Source: Stenopsyche tienmushanensis | Lineage: Eukaryota; Arthropoda; Insecta; Trichoptera; Stenopsychidae | Assembly (NCBI GenBank): GCA_008973525.1 | Contig: WACJ01000009.1 | Coordinates: forward strand, 558,001 to 622,000 | Reading direction: 5' to 3' | Length of the DNA stretch: 64,000 nt | In this document: in pieces, positions 45,402-58,689 of the stretch | Numbering within the stretch: position 1 is the stretch's first letter | How the letters are laid out: every line of letters begins with the position of its first letter | Translations under genes and position numbers: made by a program | Notes under the pieces: generated by a model | Database searches by the model: none | What the model saw: the letters and a program-made list of their open reading frames with translations, nothing else | Told to the model about the DNA's origin: nothing

Positions 45402-48400
45402 ACATAAAATTTGTGTGGCTTTAAATAAATATGGATGCTCAGTACCTCTAAGTGTATTTTTATTAGGATATTAATCTTAGCTTGGTTGTGACTAATTTTA
45501 TCATTATGAAATTTTAAAAGAAAGCTCTCAAACCCATATTTAAAATGTAGTTTTGAAACGATACCTTACTGAAGAGTTATATTATTTTGAAAAAATCAAG
45601 TGTTTTGTCTAAATTCTTCCAAACCATCATCATTATTTAATTAGGTAGTTCCAGATAACTTACTCTTCCATATATTTTTAGTATATATATATTTTGCAAA
45701 TCGTATCTGACATAAATATATTTTTTAAAATCTCATGATGGTGTATTTTTTTAAAAAAAATCCAGGATTCCAGAGCTAAGGTCCCGAGCAGGGATTTTAT
45801 AAAAAAAAAAGATGTAACACTAAATGTTAGACTTTAAATGAAATATTGAAATCGAGTTCGGTACGTTGAGTATTTTAAATGCATATTTTAAGAAGATGGT
45901 GACACACAGTTATTATAAAGAAAAGGTTTTCGTATTTTCAGTATAGCTATTTGAATTAAAGCCTTTGATTTAAGCAGTTTTGTTTCAGTCAATGGCATTG
46001 ATGCAAAATGCATCTGGGAAGAAACCTGACAAAAATAAAAGTTTAGGGAAGAAAGTTGAGTAAAAGTTGCAAAGGGTTTAGCCACCTCAGGTACATTCCA
46101 TAGCGTGAGATACTTTTCATGACAGTTTTCAGAAACGTATCTTTACGGTTAACAAAGGTCCAGAAGATCTCACGGCGAGTTCACTGAACACATCCAAAAT
46201 AACATTATCAAAGGTCAGACTAACATAAACAAGTTCTTTCGGTAAATATTTTGTTTTATTCTCTCCAGGAGGACCTATTTTGCGCGCGGCATTCCCGGAT
46301 CGTTTTTGTACAGTTCCATTGTTTTTCGAAGTAAAAACGCCAAGTTTTCTTTTATTTCAAATTATCTTAATCAGATAGAATGGAATGCGGATAGAACGGC
46401 GTGAAGCATCCATCAGGATGAAGATTGGCCGTGAAGAGGGGGAGTTTTGGGGGGTTGGATAAGGGGTTCCATTCGGCGGCCCGCGGTCGTTTGTCATTTG
46501 TCTTCTTACAGCTAGACGTGGCGCTATCTTCCGCCACCACCACTAACATTACCACTCGCCAACCCACACCATCTTCCATTACCACCCACCTTCGGCATTA
46601 TCCTCACCTCTTCTGATCCCATCAACCGTTTGTTCTTTTTCTTAGTTCCGTTTATGTTCCTTGTAAGAGTATTTCAACTGTGCACACACACAGGCGTTAA
46701 CGTCAATACAAACACACCTACAAACTTAAAAAAAATAATGTTTTTTCGTTACTTATCAAAAATATTACTATCATCATATTTTTCAAGCGAATTTTTAAGG
46801 CAATACCCAAAATAAATATTATATTATAAAAACTGAGGCTTATCCTTAAGAAATAAAAACCATTTCACACACAATGTATATAATATTCGAAGTAAACGCC
46901 GAAACGTTTGCTATCGTTATTATGCATAAATACTATTACTAACCGGATACAAAGTATTTTAAGTTTAGATATGATCAAATAACCATATATTGAGGCTTAT
47001 CAAATAACGATAACTAAATGCTTATAAGTTATTGCTTATTCATACAACATTTTTTTATTAGATCCGCCCGGGTAAAAATACAAATACAAATACTTTTTCA
47101 GAATGACGAGGAATTTTCATGGGCAATAAAAGTAATGCTTCCTTCGTTGTTATATATTTATTTGCGTTCTTTGATCTTCGACTCATATTGTGTGCAAAAT
47201 AATCATTTAATCCCTTGGAATAGGATCCGCAATTAAGAAATGGATATACTAAAAGGTCTTGATATCCAAGGTAATAATTATCTGAATCCTTTTTAGTTTT
47301 CTTTGCAAAATCCATATGTATTTTGGCACAACTGAAAGACATAAATTGTAAATATTTAATCTTCGTATATTATTATTTTTCATTCTTAAAATTTGACGTA
47401 TCTGCCATTAGCGTAATGGGGTAGTATTTTCAGATCGATCGTCTTTAAGCATATTAATTTATTTTTATGGGTTTGTTAAGTGTTTACTTAAATATGATAA
47501 GTTTAAATAATTCCGCTGTATATTTCGATGAATCTATATATATACGTCTATCAAAGATTCTTAATATTTCATAGTAATTTAAATTTAAATTGTCCTCTAG
47601 CATTAAGGCCTTTGGTAATATAACGCAGGTTAATAACTGGAAGTTTTCTTACTTAATCCTTATGTTAAGCATTACGGCGGCATCTTATATGTGAAGTGGG
47701 GCTTATCGTCATTTTGGGTCTAATGAATGGCCAGGTAGAAGTGTTATGTACCTTGTGAGGATAATCATAATTGGCGATTATGCCTCTATAATAGGTTACG
47801 CCATTATGTCCTTTCATATTGCCCTGGGTGAAGTTACAAATTGCTTAAGTACATTTGATGCCTTAAACAATAGGACGATGAAAGCTCCGTTATAAAGCTC
47901 AAGGTTATTTGTTACCACTCGAGCGCGTTTATTATCAAGGATGGAATAATGTATGTGCTTGAAAGCTCGCCCGATGAAATAAGCAAAAAAAGCTGGAAGT
48001 TGTAGGTGGATCTTGGACATATCGAAGAGATTAAGCCCGAGATCTGCCCCTCCATTACAATTCAAATTAATGATCAAACTTTACTTTTTAATTATCATAA
48101 TTTAGATATCTCCGTCAAATGAACTTTATCTAGGTCTCGGAGGGCGCAAGAACGTCAAAATTCCTGTGATAAAGTCGACCTCATTTTTCGCTCGAAATAA
48201 TTTTATTGGACTGATGCAAAATGAGCAATGTTTTTGGCATTAAAAAATATACAGACGGAGCCGGATTGGGCTCATCAGACTTTGATGATATAAAATTGAT
48301 CATACGTTTATCTATGTTTGATCATCTAATTGATGGAAATATTGTGCAGAAGAAAATAATAAGGATAGTCTTTGAAATGCGTTGAGTTGATAGAACAACA

Positions 48401-50679
48401 TGATTCTACAAAGGGATAATAAGAATGGATGCAGCTTTATATGATAGCTCAGCTGGTGTAGTTGCTATAAATTTTAGCCTTTATTGCTGATTTATATTAC
48501 GGAGCAAAAATAAAATCCGACTGAAGGATTTTTTTATATTTTTACATGCAGATTATATTTCAATTCAAAGAATTAATATTTTTATAAAACAAGGATTTGT
48601 AAATCATTATATTTTACAGCAAAATGTTCGATTGGGATTTTTATATTGTTGCAACGCGAAATTCCGGTGAATAGAACGGAGCGAATCAATTTAACTTGCA
48701 AAATATGCTTTGAACTCAATTAACTTAAACAAATATTTGATTATATCATCGACGTTGTGAAATGTAGGTATTTCAAAGGGATGTTTTTTTACATTTTAAA
48801 AAATCCTTACGTATATTCTTATACGTTTAGCATTATTTTTAATTTATACTAAAATAAATCAATCAGTTCTTGTTCTTTCCTTTTAGAAGTCAAAAATCTG
48901 ATTAAGCCTGAATTTAGGTGATCGATCGAAAATATTCATACTTGGGTTTTCATACCTCAATTTTCTTCACCTAATTTATATTAGAATCCAATGCTTCATA
49001 AGAACGTTCCAGAAACGTTTCGTATGTCACTTATGGGATCACAAGATCAACAACTGTTTTTTTTTAAATGAGCCTCCTAAACTGAAATACAATAAGTATT
49101 CTTATCTATTTTGATCATCTTCGTGCACTTTTCGGTGACTTCTCTGCAGTCTGACTATAGCTATAATTTTGCGAACTAGAACCTCATAATTTTTTTAAAT
49201 TATTTTCATTGCAGTCCAACCATGTCTGAGGAATTTAGACTATAGATTTATATATTTAAAATTTGACTTAAATGCATTTAATTATTTTTTATTGATCGCT
49301 TTGTTCGATTTGAAATATTAATATTTTTACATGTAACTTGTCTGTATTTGAATCCCAGACTTTATAATAAGTGTTACGAAATTATTTCACGATGTCAATA
49401 TTAGATCTTGTAATAGAAAAATATGAAAAAAATTAAGATGTGTGGAACTTTGTGGGTTAAATAGATGACTCTTCCCCAATCCCACATTGTTGTTGGGTCG
49501 ATCTTTTGAAGTATGTGCGTATTAACATCTTTATGATCTCAAATCAGGAGAGTGTCCGATAAATGGGCAAGGCATTTACTGTGGCCGCCATTATTGGAAT
49601 GGCCGTATAACGATCCTGGCGAAGATTAAAGTGGCGAGTCTCCACTGGATAGGTCGCTATCTTCTAATTGACTGTACCCGAGCGTCTGCCGACGTAAAAA
49701 CTATTAAAGGAGAAGTGGAAAAACGTTCATCTCATTGTTTCCCTTATTATCTACCTCTTAAGGCTTCGGAGGGGGTGGCTGGAAAAAAATAAATGACCTT
49801 TTTTCAGTCTCATTCCTGCAGAGTGCGGCTTCAGCTCGAATACTGACACGGGAGGAAACTCGCTGACGGAGGGGAGCCTGAAAATGTCTGCGCAAAATAA
49901 TATATCAACCCCGCACTACGATGCCAAATTATTCTATATAGGGCATCTTTATCGTCAAACTTGACAGGTGACTTTATAACAAAAAATATAAAAATAAACA
50001 CTATCATACATCCGGCGAAAATCTTACACAGACTCGATATGGCGTCGCGGAGACGTATAAAAATAATATCGACAGGAAATATTTATAGAGCTCCAAATAT
50101 ATATTGGGATTATTTTTATTACAATTTTTCATGACATCCGCAATGGTAAGGGGGAGGGGTCTGACCCCAAACCGCATTACTGGTTCATAGTGTTAACATA
50201 CCTTGGGTCCCCTGGATATACGAACGTGCAAATGATTAATGTTTTCTTTGCAACAGCTGAGAGGCATCCCAGTGTCTCGGGTCTCAGAGCAAAATATCAG
50301 GCATCTCGAAAATCTTATATAAAATGCCACACACAGGATGTTCAGATTATATATTTGGATTATATTTTGAACCACCCTTTTTTTAGTATTTTTGACCAAC
50401 AAGGAAATTCTATAGATATTGAACCACGTGCTAGAGGAGAATAACTCAAATGAAGTTTAAACTAGGATAATACGGAATATAATAATATTGTTAAAGATCG
50501 AGCATTCAGGAATCTATCGTGAATTTCAGATTGTGGAAAAACATTTTCATCATACTAGAAAATTTAGGAGATCAGGTTTATTAATATTTTCTATCCACCA
50601 TCTCATTACAAAATAATTTTGAGTTTTGGCTTCTGAAAAAGCGAATACTGAAATGATTAATAAAACAATAATTCTAATA
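45402..50679. other. No gene recognised
   Basis: AT-rich sequence. A GC-richer patch at 46260-46620 follows TTTATTCTCTCCAG, an acceptor-like string, and holds opposing 63-72-codon ORFs, unassigned. Other ORFs (47018-47236, 47342-47058, 48077-47814, 50190-50444) show no motif. Confidence 0.3.
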
Positions 50680-50681
50680 TA

Positions 50682-51420
50682 TTAGGGTGTCCCATAAGTT
50701 TCTTTCGTTTTCGATTTTTACCACATAAAGAATTTTTCAATGAAAGAAATAAATAATAATCTGAAGAGGCAATATCTGGAGAGTATGGAGGATGATATAA
50801 AACATCCCAGTCGAATGAACATAATTTATTTCTGACGAGCAAAGACACATGAGGCCTGGCGTTATCGTAATGAAAAACAACGCCTCGTCTATTCGCTAAT
50901 TCTGGCCGTTTTCTGGCAAATGCATCCTTTAGATTGCTAGTTGGAAACAATATTCTGTTGAATTGATCGTTTCACCTTGCTGAAGTAGCTCATAATAAAC
51001 TACCCCCTTCCAGTCCCACCAAATGCATAGCAAAACTTTTTTTTGGATGTAAGCCAGGTTTAGCTACATTTAAAGCTTCTGTACCCTTGGTGCAAGACCG
51101 TTTACGTTGGATATTCTCATAGAGTATCCAACTTTCATCTCCAATGACAAATCTCTTCAAAAAAGGTAGGCTATTATGTCGTTGGAGAAGAAGATTGCAT
51201 ATTGAAATATGCTGAAGTTTATTTGAGTCAGTCAGTTCATGAGGAAGCCACACATCTGAACGATTGATGTAGCCCAATTTTGTCAGATGATTATGGACGG
51301 ATGTTCGTGGAATTTCTAACTTGTTAGCTACTTCGCGAACAGTATATTGCGGGTTTTCTTCAACCATGGCTATGACTAGATCTGTGTTCATTTGCGAAAG
51401 AAACTTATGGGACAATCTAA
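50682..51420 (-). mobile_element. Core-only mariner derivative, copy 2
   Basis: This 739-bp element has about 26-bp terminal repeats (inner part GTCCCATAAGTTTCTTTCG at both ends, two mismatches overall) and TA on both sides (50680-50681 and 51421-51422). The minus strand encodes the mariner core: second helix-turn-helix (EIPRTSVHNHLTKLGYINRS), PHELTDSN, FVIGDESWILYENIQRKRS (first Asp), VVFHYDNARPHVS (second Asp) and SPDIASSDYYLFLSLKNS (third Asp). The spacing is DD34D and the triad is intact. Two frameshifts (near 51010 and 50945) break it into frames 51415-50990 and 50950-50657. The first helix-turn-helix and the C-terminal tail are absent, with terminal repeats fused directly to the core. 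Confidence 0.93.
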
Positions 51421-51422
51421 TA

Positions 51423-53452
51423 TGTATCTAAAAACTGCAATTTCAATTAAAAAACCCAACTTGAATCATGCGTGGAAAATTGTAAAAAACGATTAGATAA
51501 GGATATTTTCATCCCTAGAAAAAAATGTGAAAAATAGATATGTTATCATATAAGCAATAAAATAAAGAAATTTTAACACTTAACCTACCGATACTTTAGG
51601 TATACCTATTCCTACCACAACAGGAATAGTATAGTTACATTTCTCAATAACAACACAGCAAAATTATCACACCGTGTTAAAACAAAATCGCGCTTTAAGA
51701 ATACCGTGATATAGAGGGGTTTCCTGTTAATTGTTTTGATATATTGATGTGATAATTCTTACTGATCGAAGAATCAGACATGATGTCGATCGAGCTATAG
51801 GTTTATCAAAATTGACAACGAGGAATTACCCAGGCATCGTTTTAAGCAATAATGTTCGAAGATCGAAAAATGGCGACGACAGAATCTTAATGATTATTCG
51901 AGTTATTTATTTACGAGAAACAGCGATCTAATAAGAAATAAGCAATAGCAACAATGTCACCTGTCAAAACTTTGGTAATTTCATAAGAAACCCTCGTTAC
52001 ATGACTGTAATCGAAATAATAAGTTTGTCGAAGAAACATTTCAAAGTCGATATTCGTTATTTTGCCAATGCCACTGATTTATGTTAGTTTTAATATAATT
52101 TTTGTAATAATCGTTAACGACGCGATCGATGGCCCATAATGTTTATGTAGGAAGAAATTAAGATTGTGAATGTATCGCGTTTTTTGTTTTCGGCTTTACG
52201 ACTTCTCGTCTTTGAAGGGATGTAAAAAATAAAACACTCAAGAGCCTCCATTGTTGGATTCGAATAATTTTTTTTTTTGCGAATTCTGTGTATTATATCA
52301 AAATTACTGACACGAACAACACTATTATCGCAATTTTTATTATTCGTCAGATCATTAACTCCAACTGTTACGTGATCAAAGAAAACATTTTACGGCGTAA
52401 ATACGTATTACCACAAAAATATCTTTTTTTTTCTTTGGGGGAGGAAAAAAATTATATGCCTTTCTTTCATAGGGGATAATTTATGATTGCGTTCGTTTCA
52501 TACTGAATTAATTTTCACGCGAAATTGATTTATTAATTAATGCGCTCAAATTCGACTCGCACCAGATTCGAGGGCGAAAATATTTTTTAGCACAATATTG
52601 AACACATTTCTGAAATCGGAATTTAAATTGGTCTCCCGGGGATTAGTCAGTGTGAAAAATATGATGGTACACAATCTAATTATGGAATGGCTTCATCAAA
52701 CATCAATCACGTTCGATACCGAACTATTTCGCAACATGGATGCGGAATAATTCAATAGGAAATCTGGTTGTAATAAGGCAAATAGGAAATTCACTTCCTC
52801 ATCTAGAATATAGAGTTGAGAGGACCGTGAGATTTCCTCATTCGCTGATCAAATTCCCGTAATAAATTGACTGACGTAGTGGTCCAGATAGAATTCGCCC
52901 CAGGATATTCCCCCTCAAATGAAAGTAGACATTGAAGGCTTTTGTGAAAATCTCAATAATGTTTATGGTTCATCTACCGCGATTTTTCTTATCATTCAAT
53001 TCAATATCATCAATTGCATGCCTTATACATCCAATCAATCGAATTTAACATTAAATTTATTTTGTTTCAGGTAAGGACGATTCATAATAACAACCAATCA
53101 TACAGAGAGAGGTAATTCAATAAATCCATAAATACAATTCGGTTATATAACAGCAAATTGTGATTATTTTTAACCCGATTGCCAAATCTCCTCACACAAT
53201 ATTACAGCTCTGAACAACAGATTTTCTTGACAGTTAGAAACCTATCCAAAAGTTTTAACTACTTAGTTGTGAGTCGTAACCCAGGATTTGCGAATTCATC
53301 GTCTTAAGATCGAAACGATTGAGATATCGAGAACGCCATTCGCATAGTAAAACCAATCGTACAATGGCTGTAACAGTACAAACAATGTAACTGTACACTT
53401 AAAATAAATATTTGTTATATTTATAGAGCATTTAATATATAAATACAAAATA
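51423..53452. other. No gene recognised
   Basis: AT-rich sequence with short ORFs of no recognised type. Near 51585-51625 a partly palindromic TTAACCTACCGATAC...CTATTCCT...AGGAATAG looks like one end of a TTAA-type MITE with no partner. A splice-like composite site lies at 53070. Confidence 0.3.
53052..53078 (+). promoter_or_regulatory. Candidate recursive-splice site (acceptor-donor composite)
   Basis: TTTATTTTGTTTCAG ends at 53070 and is followed without any exon by GTAAGGAC. This is the layout of ratcheting points described in long fly introns: pyrimidine tract, CAG and then GTAAG. A branch-point-like TTAACAT precedes it. By base composition such a string is expected only rarely in this window, but chance cannot be excluded. 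Confidence 0.4.
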
Positions 53453-54322
53453 CACTTGGGTCTGTTTTTATGCGATAGATACGATCCACGGGATTCGCAT
53501 ATAAAAAAAATGCGCATAAAAAGACTTGAATTTCTGAGTTTTTTAAAAACCGCATAACTTCAAATCAATGTGATGAAATGTATTAAAAAATCGCATAAAA
53601 AAACTTTGCGAAGATTAATCAATAATTTCTTAAGCTCGAACTGGAATTTGAAACCTCATTCAGAATTTGAGTCATGTACAATAAATAGATTAACTAGTTT
53701 ATTGTATAATTTTTAAAGTAAGCGGGGCAGGAGTTTCTTTCACTTCAATATCGTTCTCTGTTTCTTTGCTGTCATATAATACCAAATCAATAATATCATT
53801 CAAGGGAGTATCCCCAAGCAACTCATCGACATCATTTTGAGAAAAAATATCAAAGCCTTCTCCACCAAGTTGATTTGCCATGATGATGTTTGATGTCGAA
53901 GTTTATATTATTTTTCCATCTGTAACACATTCGTATCAAACTGCTATCCAACAAGAATTTAAAATGTGTGGAGTAATCTGAGATAATGCACTTGAAACAT
54001 TATTTAAACATTCCAAAATTGAAAACTTTTTCCAAACTTCAGGCACAGTTCAGACTCATTCTCTAGTTTCTTAATATAATACTTTTTAAAAGTGGAAATA
54101 ATGCACTGATCTAGTGGCTGAATTAAAACATATCGTGTTGGGTGGAAGAAACACTATTTTTACATTGGGATGTCCTAAATCTGGTTGATTTTTTTAATGC
54201 GGATTCGCATAAAAAAAAGGTTTATGCTCTATAGAAAATGAGGGAAAGGTTCCATTATTTTTGAAAATCGCATAACTTCAAAAGCGCATAAAAAAGATCC
54301 GCATAAAAACAGGAACCCAGGA
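53453..54322 (-). mobile_element. Tigger-like element, family B, with C-terminal half
   Basis: Ends CACTTGGGTCTGTTTTTATG (53453) and, reverse-complemented, CCTGGGTTCCTGTTTTTATG (ending about 54322) are flanked by TA. Subterminal GCATAAC and GCGCATAAAAA motifs recur inside both ends. The minus strand keeps the second half of the pogo-type transposase: HPNVKIVFLPPNT (about 54160-54125), IQPLDQCII with the third catalytic Asp (about 54117-54090), KYYIKKLENESEL and LNNVSSALSQITPHILNSCW. The tail ORF at 53881-53699 (FDIFSQNDVDELLGDTPLND) completes it. Stops and shifts break the frame. The N-terminal half is deleted, complementary to the copy at 9531. Confidence 0.83.
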
Positions 54323-54341
54323 TACACCCAAAAACCCCAGA

Positions 54342-54760
54342 GGGGGGGGGGGGCGAACCCTACGCTCGTGAGCAACGGTTGAAGCCCTGAGGTAATGATG
54401 GAGAGTGCGAAAGTATCCTTGACGGTTTGCTCATTAAACGCTGTTGGGGTAGGCCAGCTAACATGAGTTGGGTGCGCAGGTCACCCTATGCTGCGTTTCC
54501 ATAAAGGGGTGTGTGGAACAGTCGATTACAGTAGTTGTTGGATACTGTATCAAACCACCTTTCGGTGCATATGGTCTAAGGCTGGTCTATCCCGCGGAAA
54601 CCTCGCCTCCTCTGGAGGGCGTGGAACAAAAGGGGTAGGCACTTGGACCAGTAGAAGACATTTTTTGGGTGGCTAGTCCAGGGTAACCTGGAACAGACCA
54701 TACAGCAGCGCAGAAAATGGGTTCGATTTATACTGAACCCCCAATCCAGTCAGTCATTGT
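54342..54760. other. GC-rich block starting with a G12 run, unassigned
   Basis: This begins with 12 G (54342-54353) and stays GC-rich for about 400 bp between two DNA transposons. A 62-codon plus-strand ORF (54488-54676) shows no motif. Sharp edges and composition like the R1-clade element suggest a retrotransposon UTR or fragment, but I found no matching sequence in the window. Confidence 0.35.
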
Positions 54761-54843
54761 GGAAATGATGTGTTTAATTTAAGTGGCTTAATTCTATAAA
54801 CTTCACGTTACTTCGCGGCGCGCCACCAAATTTAATACATATA

Positions 54844-55640
54844 TTAGATTGTCCAGATAGAAATGCCGTTTTTTTTATACTTACTTTTTGACTATTAGTT
54901 GTCTCAGCCATCCCCTTGATTACACGTTTTGTATATTTTGTTAGTCGACTAACATCTGGAGAAAGTAATTTTATACAAAAAATAACTGCAACTAAAAATA
55001 TTTGTGGTACACTTGGAAAAGCTTGGATATTTCCAAAAAAACCATAAAATAGAGGGTATGGATACCGTACAATATTACTGATGAGATCAAGGCGGTATAC
55101 GCGAGTACGTATCGATTAGGATGATTTAATCGATAAAGAGAAGAAACAACCGTTTTTACACTATCTTGTGACTGGAGATGAAAAGTGGGTGTTGTACTCA
55201 AATCAAAAGAGCAAAAGACAATGGCTTTTAAAAGGGTAGGTAAACAAAACAACCCCTCGACCAGGTCTAAAAGTAAAAAAAGCTCTTTTAAATGTATAGT
55301 GGGATTCCAAAAGGATAATCTACCGTGAAGCCCTTTTCATATGGTCAAACCATAACGATAGAGATTTATTTTTCATAATTAGAAAGTTTAAAAGTGGTAT
55401 TTAGTACGAAGAGGCCAGGTGTAGTCAACCGTCGCCAGGAGGTGAAATGAAGAATCGAAAAATATTTCATATCAAAACTCGTTGAATTTTATTCTTCTGG
55501 ATTTAAAAAAAATATTAAATAGATGGGAAAGTGTTGTGTATACCGAAAAAAAAATTCTATTGATGAAATTAATTAATAATATTTTGGCTTTAATTTATTT
55601 CTTTCATTTAAAAAACGACATTCCTAACTGGACAATCTAT
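54844..55640 (+). mobile_element. Third mariner-type element, decayed
   Basis: Terminal repeats of about 31 bp, TTAGATTGTCCAGATAGAAA at 54844 and its reverse complement ending at 55640, match at 27 of 31 positions. TA flanks both sides. The plus strand encodes LEKLGYFQKN (second helix-turn-helix tail, about 55012), HYLVTGDEKWVLYSNQKSKR (first catalytic Asp, about 55160-55220), PRPGLKVKKALLN, KRPGVVNRRQEV (about 55410-55450) and the C-terminal FKKILNRWESVVYTEKK (about 55500-55550). Stops, shifts and a deletion removing the second and third catalytic motifs make it inactive. It is a different mariner family from the 739-bp derivatives. Confidence 0.85.
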
Positions 55641-55642
55641 TA

Positions 55643-57003
55643 TTTTGAGCCGTGTGTAAAAATTTAAAAAGGTCTCATATATTGATTTTAAAATATTTTT
55701 ATTTTTAGTATTTTAGCAAATTTTGTTCAAGATATATGAGTATACTGTGAGGGGTTAAGTTTTTTCGCGCCCCACGAGTAATAAAATAATTTCCTCCCTT
55801 ATCCAGCCATACTTAAAAGTGAAACAACATCCTTCGAGATCAATAAAACAAAGGGTTAAAATTAAACCATGGAAAGCCCCACGTCTGCATACGGAACGAA
55901 GCCAAAACACTTGCCGAAAGTTCTCCGGAACCGCATGTGGAAGCGCAACGGAAACACAACGGAAAGTGCCAAAGTTTTATAAACCCAATTTTTCGGTGAT
56001 TTGAACGCAGTTAAAAAAGTTTTTCATGCGACTTTTATTAGGTTCCGCTTTTGGCACACCACCATACACCGGATGTTCGCGCGCACGCGGGCCTGGAAAA
56101 TAAACTGCGAAATCAACGGGGGCGATGATATGAAAAAAAATCGTTTATGGGTCACATACCCTCCCCTGTGTCTACGCGTGTAAAGGGTGAAATGAAAAAA
56201 AGACGACCGGCATAATGGTATTGAAATCAGGAGTATAAATAATGGATATATCGATTTCTTTTTTTTCCCCCTTCTGCTTTCAGGGTTATGTATAATAAGG
56301 GATGCCCGGATATTGTCATTATTTTTATAACATATTTTTTATTGAGCCATGAAAATTTGCTTCATAACTTAATATAATATGTGACGTCTTAATAGGTTAA
56401 AAGGGAAAAATCGAGCAATATTTATAGGGGACGTAAATGTCAGACGTCTTTCATATGAAGCCGTTCTATCGCCTAATCTTCTACTATATATATAATAATT
56501 TTATCTATAATTCTTTCGACATTTAAATATGAACTATCTTTATATATCTTCATCGAATACGTATTCTCTAGAAACCTAAACATAGCAATTAATCTTTTCA
56601 CTTATTTTTAACTATATTTATACATACATATGATATCTTACATTTCAGGCATACTTTTGGTAGCAGTCAAGTTATATTCATACCAATATATAATTTTTGT
56701 GCTTCATCTTATATTGAAATTTCTTTTATAAGTATGTAAATGTAATTAAACGTTTGTTTAAACGTTCTTTGAGTATTTTTTTTTTATTTTACATAAAATA
56801 TATTTAATTCTGTGCAGTTAATAAGAAAAGTTCCAACAGAATTTTAAATGTTTGCGACATTTTTTTAAAAATAATTTGATCAATATATCGTTGAAAAAAT
56901 CATTTAAAAAAATTGTAATGGTATAGTTTATGTTTGTGGAATTTGAGGCTTACCAATATGTTAGTATTGGAAATATTTGATTTTTTGAAAATTGTTCCAA
57001 ATA
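55643..57003. other. Unassigned, with GC-richer patch
   Basis: A GC-richer section at 55850-56180 is open in two plus-strand frames (55819-56004 and 56001-56183), without recognisable protein. The remainder is AT-rich. Confidence 0.3.
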
Positions 57004-57325
57004 CACTCAAACCTCTTTTTGTGCGGTTTTTTTTGTGCGTTTTCGAAGTTATGCGGTTTTTTAAAGCATTTTTTTTTAAATTTCATAAAGAGTACGTATC
57101 GATATATTTTAGATAAAATAGGAATTGTCTTATTGTTGTCTTGTTTTTTCAATTAACTTTTTTTATGCGATTTTGGATATATTTTATATAGCTCAAAGTT
57201 ATTCGGTTTTTAAAATCCATGGAACGCATCTTCACATTTTCTATGGAATTCATAGCTTTTTTTGTGCGATTTCTTTTTGTGCGAGTTTCCGCGGAATGAA
57301 TCTACCGCATAAAAAAGTTTAAGTG
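57004..57325. repeat. 322-bp MITE of Tigger family B type
   Basis: The ends CACTCAAACCTCTTTTTGTG and, reverse-complemented, CACTTAAACTTTTTTATGCG are flanked by TA (57002-57003 and 57326-57327). The subterminal motifs GAAGTTATGCGGTTTTT and CATGGAACGCATC match those of the copies at 9531 and 53453. There is no transposase sequence. Confidence 0.82.
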
Positions 57326-57327
57326 TA

Positions 57328-58689
57328 TATATTTTAATTTCCAGATGAAATATAAACGAAATAAAGAATATATAATGGAATGAAATTAACTATGACTTTT
57401 AAAAATATCTAAGCAAATTATTTAAAAAAAAAAAAACAAGAGTAGCGATCTTAAAACGATGAAATGTTTGAGACACGAAGTGAACTAAAAGGAAGCATAT
57501 GAAACGTCATTGAACAAGTCATATAACAAGGCGAATGGATCAAATATATATGAATTTTGTCATGAATTGAACCCCGAGGGAAGCAAAGCGAGGAAGAAAA
57601 AGGAATAATGAAAGATTGATGTATGAAATCAGAAAAATGCGTGGGATGCAATGGATAAAATTATTATTGCATTGGACTTCATTGGTCTAATAATGATGAT
57701 TTATGAAGGCGCAAAAAATATTATTTATATCAAATATAAAAAGGCTCGTTTTATTTCTATTATAAGCATCAGCAAAGCTATAATTTAACGTTTGGATTAA
57801 AACTAATAAAAGCCAAACTACGTCATCTATAGGTCGTTCGTATTTCCATGAGAATGCTTGTCAATAATATAAGCGTCACTTTTATAACCTGGAAACCATA
57901 AAGAAAGTAAATCAAAATAGTCGACAATTACCTTATAAAAGAGATTGCTAAATGTATACATTATATTAAAAAAAATCCTTATACAATTTCTATTTAAAAA
58001 ATCTTTAGGAAACATACTAAGAATGCTAGTATTTTATACTATTTAGGCAAAAATGCAATCGATGGCTTAGTCCCATAGTCACTATTTATTAGCATTTGGA
58101 GCCATGGATTACATTAGATAAATGTGGTATTACATTTTTAGGTAATGCAAGTAAGCGTTTCGAGAATATATTTCGCCATTAACGTCTAATTTCCTGCTAC
58201 AATTATATTGGAACCCTTGTTAATTTTGTCGTAGTGAATCTTGTGTATAAATAGATCTGCTTTATTAAATTTATCTTGGCGTTGAAATTCCAAATAATGT
58301 TAAAGCGAATATAGTTGATTTTTTAAAAATATAATGCTTTGAAACCTATTTATTGCCGGCTCCTTTAGTGTCAAAACATTGCCATTGATTTTATTTTCAA
58401 TTTCATTAATACAAAATAATATTTTTACAAAATAAATCAATAAATCGTCAATGCCTGAGATCAAAAGAGCGCTTTTGTGGTATTTAATAATGTTTTTGTT
58501 CGATAAGATATTGCAATCAATATAAGCTACTTACGTTATCAACGGAATTTATGAAAATGTATTATAAATGGTGATTTTTGGCTTGAAAGACAATCCAAAA
58601 TCAAGGAGATTCCCTAAATCTGTAAAGTATTCGGGGAAAAACCTAGGCAAGGAATTTGAGAATCATATTTATTTTAACAAGCATTGATT
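57328..58689. other. No gene recognised
   Basis: AT-rich sequence with a few minus-strand ORFs (57651-57451, 58015-57827) lacking motifs. Confidence 0.4.
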
